Shown here piece after piece: positions 6,972 to 11,274 of a DNA stretch of 11,274 nt. The stretch lies in NCBI GenBank assembly GCA_937896295.1, contig CALBME010000169.1, positions 1 to 11,274 on the forward strand. Direction: 5' to 3'. The position numbers and the translations under genes are program-made. Under the pieces are notes generated by a model, which saw nothing but the letters and a program-made list of their open reading frames with translations, made no database searches and had not been told where the DNA came from. Each line of letters starts with the position of its first letter. Position 1 is the first letter of the stretch. The stretch is from an uncultured Micavibrio sp. (GTDB lineage: Bacteria > Pseudomonadota > Alphaproteobacteria > Micavibrionales > UBA1664).

Positions 6972-7744
6972 GACCACAGCTTCCACGGTGCCTTGCCGGA
7001 TTTCCACAGATCTTCGAGAAGCGTGCGGTCACGCAGCGTATCCATCGGCTGCCAGAACCCGTCATGCTCATACGCGGCCAGTTGCCCCTGCGCGGCCAGC
7101 GTTTCCAGCGGCTCGCGCTCCCACACAGTCTGGTCGTCTTTCAGCAACGGCAGGACCTCGGGCGAAAGCACGAAAAATCCGCCATTGATCAGGCCGCCGT
7201 CGCCCTTGGGCTTTTCCTTGAACGACGTGACACGATGATTGTCTTCGATCCCCAGCGCGCCGAAACGCCCCGGCGGCGGCACCGCCGTCAGCGTGGCCTT
7301 GACCTTGTTGTCACGGTGAAATGCCAGCAGCGCGCCGATATCGACGTCGCTCACCCCGTCGCCATAGGTAAAGCAGAAACTCTCTTCATTCTGGATATAA
7401 GGTGCCACGCGCTTCAGGCGCCCGCCCGTCATGGTTTCTTCGCCCGTATCGACCAGCGTGACCCGCCACGGCTCTGCGTTGCGCTGGTGCACCTCCATCG
7501 AATTTTTGGCCATGTCGAACGTGACGTCGGACATGTGCAGGAAGTAGTTGGCGAAATATTCCTTGATCAGATAGCCCTTGTAACCACAGCAGATCACGAA
7601 ATCGTTGATGCCGTAATGGGAATAGATTTTCAGGATGTGCCACAGGATCGGCTTGCCGCCGATTTCGATCATGGGTTTGGGCTTAAGGTGCGACTCTTCC
7701 GAAATTCGGGTGCCAAGTCCACCGGCAAGGATAACTGCTTTCAT
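6968..7744 (-). CDS. rfbF: Glucose-1-phosphate cytidylyltransferase
   Basis: The 258-residue enzyme couples CTP and glucose-1-phosphate to CDP-glucose plus pyrophosphate, the entry step of CDP-deoxy-sugar synthesis. The nucleotidyltransferase signature M-K-A-V-I-L-A-G-G-L-G-T-R at 1-13 is followed by K-P-K-P-M-I-E-I-G-G-K-P at 21-32. I-C-C-G-Y-K-G at 51-57, Y-G-D-G-V-S-D-V-D at 127-135 (metal site) and E-K-P-K-G-D-G-G-L-I-N-G-G-F-F later are all characteristic of RfbF. Full length for the family. A strong GGAG ribosome site lies in the last codons of the upstream membrane-protein gene, whose TAG is two bases from this ATG. The stop overlaps rfbG by four bases, so the two steps are translationally coupled. 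Confidence 0.95.
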   Translation of the reverse strand: MKAVILAGGLGTRISEESHLKPKPMIEIGGKPILWHILKIYSHYGINDFVICCGYKGYLIKEYFANYFLHMSDVTFDMAKNSMEVHQRNAEPWRVTLVDTGEETMTGGRLKRVAPYIQNEESFCFTYGDGVSDVDIGALLAFHRDNKVKATLTAVPPPGRFGALGIEDNHRVTSFKEKPKGDGGLINGGFFVLSPEVLPLLKDDQTVWEREPLETLAAQGQLAAYEHDGFWQPMDTLRDRTLLEDLWKSGKAPWKLWS

Positions 7745-7746
7745 GT

Positions 7747-9528
7747 CTACTCCTGTTTCTGGCCGCGCGCCTTTTCACAGGCGCTGACCGCCTTGTCGAA
7801 AGGCCGGGTCGGTTTCAAGAAATACTGGGTATAGGTTTCTGTATAGCCGCCCGCCCCTTCAGGTGTACGGATATCCTTCGTTTTTGCATAGTCTCTGTTT
7901 ATATCCGCGCCAAAGGCGGCCATGACCATCGCGCCGTTCAGGTGCCGGGGACCGTCCGGCTCGGCCAGAAGCCATGCCTTTGCGATATCGGCGCAGCTTT
8001 CGCGCTCCAGCACGAAAACGGCGAATTCATTGCTGCCCTCGTACCGGCCGACCATCCATGGCTGGCCCAGCGCCTTGGCTTTCAGGTCATACAGAACACC
8101 TGGCGACCGTCCCGTCAGGTCGATCAGGGGCATGCCCGGCAAAAACCCGCCAGCGCCCGTTATGTCACGCAGGGCCTGGTCGTAATCGGCGAACCCCTTC
8201 GCCTTGATGATAAAACTGCCCGCCACCGGCACGGGCGCGGTCATCGTACGCAGCGGCTCCGGCTGGCGGAACGGTTCCATCAGCCCCTTGTTCAATTGCG
8301 CCATACCGAAAAACAGCGCCAGACACATAAGCGGCAGCATGACACGAATACCGGCCTGCGTCTGGGCCGCCGGCCACATCAGAACGATGGCCGCAAGCCC
8401 CCAGAAAAAGCATACCTCCCCCCCGGCGTCCCAGTAATTGCCGTTGGTGCCAAAGGCATAAAAATATGGCGCGAAAAACAACACGGCAGCCAGCGCCAGA
8501 AGATTGCGCCGCCATATGATCTGGGTGCCCGTGCGCTTAAGCCACAGGCATGCGCCCAGGGCTGCAAGGACAAAGCCGATCTGCTCGACCCCGTCAAAAT
8601 CAAACGGGCGCAGCCCCGTGAAAAGAAACACCGCGCCGGTGACAACGATCAACAGGCAGAACACATCCTGCACCCATGGTTTGGCATGCCGCACGGCCAT
8701 TTGCGCAAACGCCGCCACGATCGCGCAGCCAAGCGCCACCATGCCCCAGTCGATCAGGCTTAGATCCGGCCAGTCGATACGGATGACACTCCTGATCGTC
8801 TGTCCGCTGCCCAGAAGGCGCACCGCTTCAAGACTGTCGGAAATACGCGTGATAACGCCACGGATCGACCCGTGATCGATCGCAAGCAGCGACCCGGCGG
8901 TCAGGATTCCGGCCAGCGCCGCAGCATAGCCTGCATAACCCCACTCCCTGATTTTAAGGATATAAAGATACGCAAGCACCGCAGGCCCCAGCAGCGCGGC
9001 TGTCGTGGGCTTGCCCATGAACGCAAGCCACCCGCCGATGGCAACCAGCGTCCACGCCGACCATATGATGCGCCTGTGCGGGCTGGCCGACAGGACAAGA
9101 CCGGTCAGCGCGATCATCAATCCTTCAAACGCCAGTGTGTTGTAACTGGGCGATACGGCCCAGATGCGAAAACATGCAAGCGCCGTCGCCGCCAGCGCCA
9201 GCGCGAACGACGCCGCAATCCGGCGCGGGAAATTCAGATGCATGCGCATCGTCCCGTAACTGAAAAAACCCGCCAGCACGAAAATGAAAAGAACGTTGAG
9301 CTGCCGCAGAAGGACGATATCGCCGTCCAGCAGAACGAAAAAAGGATGATAGACGAAACCGAAAAATGTCAGCGGGACATGGATCGACCATGCCGACGGA
9401 TCGGTGATCCAGTGGATGTAAAAACTCTCATCCGTGTAGTCGAGGCCGAACTGACAGAAATAAAGCGCGAACGCCAGAACCAGAACGCCACACAGCCCAA
9501 GCACGATGTATAGAAGCCGGTCTAGCAT
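7747..9528 (-). CDS. Multi-span membrane protein, probable GT-C-fold glycosyltransferase
   Basis: The 593-residue protein has about a dozen hydrophobic spans from residue 5 to about 420, then a soluble C-terminal domain of about 170 residues. Just after the first span comes F-G-L-D30-Y-T-D33-E34-S-F-Y, an acidic motif in the first extracytoplasmic loop like the D/E motif of GT-C glycosyltransferases, which use polyprenyl-phosphate sugars on the outer face of the membrane. Overall identity to a named family cannot be judged by eye, so the enzymatic role is an inference. Other possibilities are a polymerase/ligase-like glycan protein or an uncharacterised membrane protein. It is the first gene of the sugar operon and ends two bases before rfbF. 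The ribosome site before ATG 9528 is weak. Only 32 bases separate the start from the tRNA-Pro fragment. Confidence 0.6.
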   Translation of the reverse strand: MLDRLLYIVLGLCGVLVLAFALYFCQFGLDYTDESFYIHWITDPSAWSIHVPLTFFGFVYHPFFVLLDGDIVLLRQLNVLFIFVLAGFFSYGTMRMHLNFPRRIAASFALALAATALACFRIWAVSPSYNTLAFEGLMIALTGLVLSASPHRRIIWSAWTLVAIGGWLAFMGKPTTAALLGPAVLAYLYILKIREWGYAGYAAALAGILTAGSLLAIDHGSIRGVITRISDSLEAVRLLGSGQTIRSVIRIDWPDLSLIDWGMVALGCAIVAAFAQMAVRHAKPWVQDVFCLLIVVTGAVFLFTGLRPFDFDGVEQIGFVLAALGACLWLKRTGTQIIWRRNLLALAAVLFFAPYFYAFGTNGNYWDAGGEVCFFWGLAAIVLMWPAAQTQAGIRVMLPLMCLALFFGMAQLNKGLMEPFRQPEPLRTMTAPVPVAGSFIIKAKGFADYDQALRDITGAGGFLPGMPLIDLTGRSPGVLYDLKAKALGQPWMVGRYEGSNEFAVFVLERESCADIAKAWLLAEPDGPRHLNGAMVMAAFGADINRDYAKTKDIRTPEGAGGYTETYTQYFLKPTRPFDKAVSACEKARGQKQE

Positions 9529-9560
9529 GTGGAAGGTCTAAAGGGTCCGAGAAGAAAAAA

Positions 9561-9627
9561 TGGTCGGAATGAGAGGATTCGAACCTCCGACCCCTTGCAC
9601 CCCATGCAAGTGCGCTACCTTTTGCAC
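9561..9627 (-). tRNA. 3' part of tRNA-Pro(GGG), 5' acceptor strand missing (probable attachment site)
   Basis: Read on the minus strand the sequence has the right half of a tRNA. The anticodon arm is CTTGC-ATGGGGT-GCAAG (9610-9594) with anticodon GGG at 9603-9601. The T arm is GGAGG-TTCGAAT-CCTCT (9588-9572), followed by 3' acceptor strand CATTCCG, then A and an encoded CCA ending at 9561. On the 5' side GGTAGCGCA of the D loop and D stem is present, and GTGC at 9627-9624 could close a D stem. The seven bases where CGGAATG is needed read CTTCTTC and cannot pair with CATTCCG. A functional tRNA therefore cannot fold, unlike an intact tRNA-Pro. A 3' tRNA fragment with this polarity is what remains at the distal end of an element integrated into the tRNA, placing the element at higher coordinates. 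Confidence 0.75.
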
Positions 9628-9744
9628 CTGAAGAAGCACTTTCAAAACATAACAAAAACAACCTGTTCTACACTCCCTATAACATGAGCCATTTCATACT
9701 GGCAAGCCCGATTGCATCACCAGTGCATCAAACCTTGCTAGCTG
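9622..9744. repeat. Intergenic stretch with short direct repeats beside the tRNA fragment
   Basis: No gene is seen between the tRNA fragment and the endonuclease stop. On the plus strand TGCATCA occurs at 9713-9719 and again at 9724-9730, exactly 11 bases (one helical turn) apart. TTGCACC occurs at 9622-9628 and inside the tRNA anticodon region at 9595-9601. Such spaced short repeats next to a tRNA attachment site could be arm-type or core-type binding sites for an integrase or excisionase, but the copies are short and this is only suggestive. No convincing hairpin terminator was found after the endonuclease gene. Confidence 0.35.
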
Positions 9745-11052
9745 TTAGACGACAACGCTGTCCATAACCTCATACAGGCTATTCAGATTTTTTACACTGA
9801 CTCGAAACTGGCTTCTCCGCTTACATAAAGGTTTGGGTCCAGAGGCATTCTCAAGCTTAATGCCGGGGTCATAGTAGACGCTTTTCAGAGCCATTGCCTC
9901 CAAAAGCTTCAACGGGTCTGTTCCCACCCCAAGTCTAATCTTATTGCCGTAGCGATATTGGAGAGGTGGATTGTTTTTGACTGACGGGACATACACTGCC
10001 TTTGCATGCTTGCGCTTCCAGTGCTCAAGGATACCTGTGAACTTCCATTCAGCAGCGTTGTTGCCTTTGTCATCCATCAGCACGACACCACCTGAAGGGT
10101 CCATAATTTTGCCAGTTGTGGCGTCAAAACCGCACAATGTCATAGTAAGCCCTGTTAAAGCCTGACGTTCCCCCACTCTGTGGACACCACCAAAATTCAG
10201 ACGATCTTCGCGCCCCGTTCTGTCTTCATATCCATACTTGCGAATGAAGGCTGTTACACCGTGCTCCCGATAAAATCCGGCTGTAGGTTCGGGGGTCATC
10301 AGCGTAAGAACGCCGCTGTCAGGCCTGTCCAGATTGGTCACACCGTGCTGCTTGACCTCCCAGCCATGAAAGTCCGGTTCCGAGTATCCATTCGGCAGGA
10401 TACCCAGTTCAGCTTCAAGCGTCATCCCTCCGCAATGGGGCGCTACGCATGGTCCAAACTCTCCCGGACCAATTAGACGCTTGGAATCTATCCAGCCCTT
10501 GCCAGCGATCCTCCTCAGCTCTGAGAGGAGCAAGCTGCGCGTATCTATACGGATAGTATCGATAGCAACCTCATCGAAGACACCCACCATGGGCAGATTG
10601 TCCAATGCACGATAGGACCGCGCCAGTGAAGTATTCCCAGACGTTGCATATCCTATAATGCGCCCATCCCCTGTTACTCCTAAGAAAAGAATGCGCCCCT
10701 CAGCCCTCGTATTCATAAGATCGTTTGGAGCATTCCTGCATGCCTTCAGAAAACCGGAGAAACGTACCTCAGGATACTTTGGATATAAAATAAGCTGGGC
10801 ATGTCGGGCATGCTCCAGAGTCCCGTTGTCCAATAGCCAGTAAAACTCTACAGCAGCTTTAAAATTGGGAACCTTGCCCAAAGTCTCAGAATGCACCTCT
10901 CCGAATGGAAGAATGTTCAGCGCGGAGAAGTCGCCACCAAAATATGGCTGGTTTTTGCTGTTGTCATTGGGTGAAAGTTTTTTGACGTAGAGCCTTTCAG
11001 CACCCGCCGCCCGCATCATGTCCTTGAGTTTACCAATATCGGATACTGACAT
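9745..11052 (-). CDS. MvaI/BcnI-type restriction endonuclease
   Basis: The 435-residue protein carries a C-terminal nuclease of the MvaI/BcnI family, type II enzymes with a MutH-like fold that cut CCWGG or CCSGG sites. The core reads G-G-M-T-L-E213-A-E-L-G-I at 208-218, then P-D227-F-H-G-W-E232-V-K234, a PD-(D/E)xK active site in the form typical of this family. Further conserved-looking segments are L-N-F-G-G-V-H at 283-289 and W-K-R-K-H-A-K-A-V-Y-V. Residues 1 to about 200 are an additional N-terminal region with no motif I recognise; the prototype enzymes are only about 240 residues, so this is the long form. The ATG at 11052 has GAGGT immediately upstream and overlaps the vsr stop by one base (TAATG). 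GC is visibly lower than in the sugar operon (42-50% in lines counted). Exact recognition site is unknown, and no methyltransferase is in the window. Confidence 0.85.
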   Translation of the reverse strand: MSVSDIGKLKDMMRAAGAERLYVKKLSPNDNSKNQPYFGGDFSALNILPFGEVHSETLGKVPNFKAAVEFYWLLDNGTLEHARHAQLILYPKYPEVRFSGFLKACRNAPNDLMNTRAEGRILFLGVTGDGRIIGYATSGNTSLARSYRALDNLPMVGVFDEVAIDTIRIDTRSLLLSELRRIAGKGWIDSKRLIGPGEFGPCVAPHCGGMTLEAELGILPNGYSEPDFHGWEVKQHGVTNLDRPDSGVLTLMTPEPTAGFYREHGVTAFIRKYGYEDRTGREDRLNFGGVHRVGERQALTGLTMTLCGFDATTGKIMDPSGGVVLMDDKGNNAAEWKFTGILEHWKRKHAKAVYVPSVKNNPPLQYRYGNKIRLGVGTDPLKLLEAMALKSVYYDPGIKLENASGPKPLCKRRSQFRVSVKNLNSLYEVMDSVVV

Positions 11053-11274
11053 TACCTCTTCCCCGCAATAACTAAGGAACTATGGTCCGATAACAGCCAT
11101 TTTGAAATCCTTTTCAGCAGATCCTCGGTTTGTAACCGGGTCTTCCCTTTTATGGAACACTCCCAGACAGTCAGTACTCGCCAGCCTTCAGCCTCCAGCT
11201 TCCGCATAACCCCCGCGTCATGAACAACGTTTCCGTTAATCTTGCCCTCCCAGAACTCCTTGCGCGTTTGGGGC
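11052..11274 (-). CDS. vsr: Very short patch repair endonuclease Vsr (C-terminal part; 5' end beyond the window)
   Basis: The frame enters from the right edge and ends with TAA at 11054-11052, giving 73 residues. It reads P-Q-T-R-K-E-F-W-E-G-K-I-N-G-N-V-V-H-D, then L-E-A-E-G-W-R-V-L-T-V-W-E-C-S, then a final helix with D-L-L-K-R-I. These match the second half of Vsr: P-x-T-R-x-x-F-W, N-x-x-x-D, G-W-x-V-x-x-x-W-E-C. Vsr nicks next to T in T:G mismatches formed when 5-methylcytosine deaminates at a methylase target, starting short-patch repair. The N-terminal 60 to 80 residues, including the catalytic aspartate region, lie outside. Its stop overlaps the endonuclease start by one base, so translation is coupled. 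A C5-cytosine methyltransferase is expected farther right. Confidence 0.9.
   Translation of the reverse strand, partial: PQTRKEFWEGKINGNVVHDAGVMRKLEAEGWRVLTVWECSIKGKTRLQTEDLLKRISKWLLSDHSSLVIAGKR

Noticed and set aside
9561..9640. Intact functional tRNA-Pro
   Set aside because: The seven bases at the 5' acceptor position (CTTCTTC) do not pair with CATTCCG, so the acceptor stem cannot form.
9428..9661. 77-residue frame running through the tRNA fragment
   Set aside because: Its G-A-R-G-R-R-F-E-S-S stretch is the familiar translation of a tRNA T-arm region, not a protein.
1..11274. CRISPR array or transposase gene
   Set aside because: No regularly spaced repeats, transposase motifs or terminal inverted repeats were seen on either strand.

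Overview
The window reads almost entirely on the minus strand and falls into three blocks of different character. Most of it (about 440 to 9530) is GC-rich (roughly 62% in a stretch I counted by hand) and tightly packed, with Shine-Dalgarno sites and start/stop overlaps. Protein style and codon use suggest a proteobacterium, most likely an alphaproteobacterium, but no gene in the window fixes the taxon.

Middle block, read from high to low coordinates: a surface-polysaccharide operon. It holds a large multi-membrane-span protein of GT-C glycosyltransferase type (9528-7747), glucose-1-phosphate cytidylyltransferase rfbF (7744-6968), CDP-glucose 4,6-dehydratase rfbG (6971-5919), a frameshifted acyltransferase-3 (5912-4877), a sulfotransferase (4833-3880), an aminoglycoside-phosphotransferase-like small-molecule kinase (3893-3075), an extended-SDR sugar epimerase/reductase (3109-2072), and the two halves of a split transketolase (2068-1253 and 1260-178). 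RfbF and RfbG make CDP-4-keto-6-deoxy-glucose. The usual next enzyme (RfbH) is absent and a thiamine-diphosphate ketol-transferring pair is present. A branched or chain-extended CDP-sugar decorated by acyl and sulfate groups is therefore a reasonable inference.

Left block (1 to about 430), about 50% GC: the second transketolase subunit loses its normal C-terminus at an I-P-N-A-F motif and continues in frame into a complete gliding-motility/type IX secretion type B sorting domain (CHU_C), a Bacteroidota feature. It is followed by the first 31 codons of a secreted protein that also looks like Bacteroidota. This is either a real fusion or, more likely, an assembly or recombination chimera joined at a short shared motif.

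Right block (about 9560 to 11274), lower GC: the 3' part of a tRNA-Pro(GGG) gene without its 5' acceptor strand, short direct repeats, then a MvaI/BcnI-type restriction endonuclease overlapping a vsr mismatch-nicking endonuclease by one base. This looks like the distal end (att site plus restriction cargo) of an element integrated into tRNA-Pro. The intact tRNA and integrase would lie beyond the right edge.
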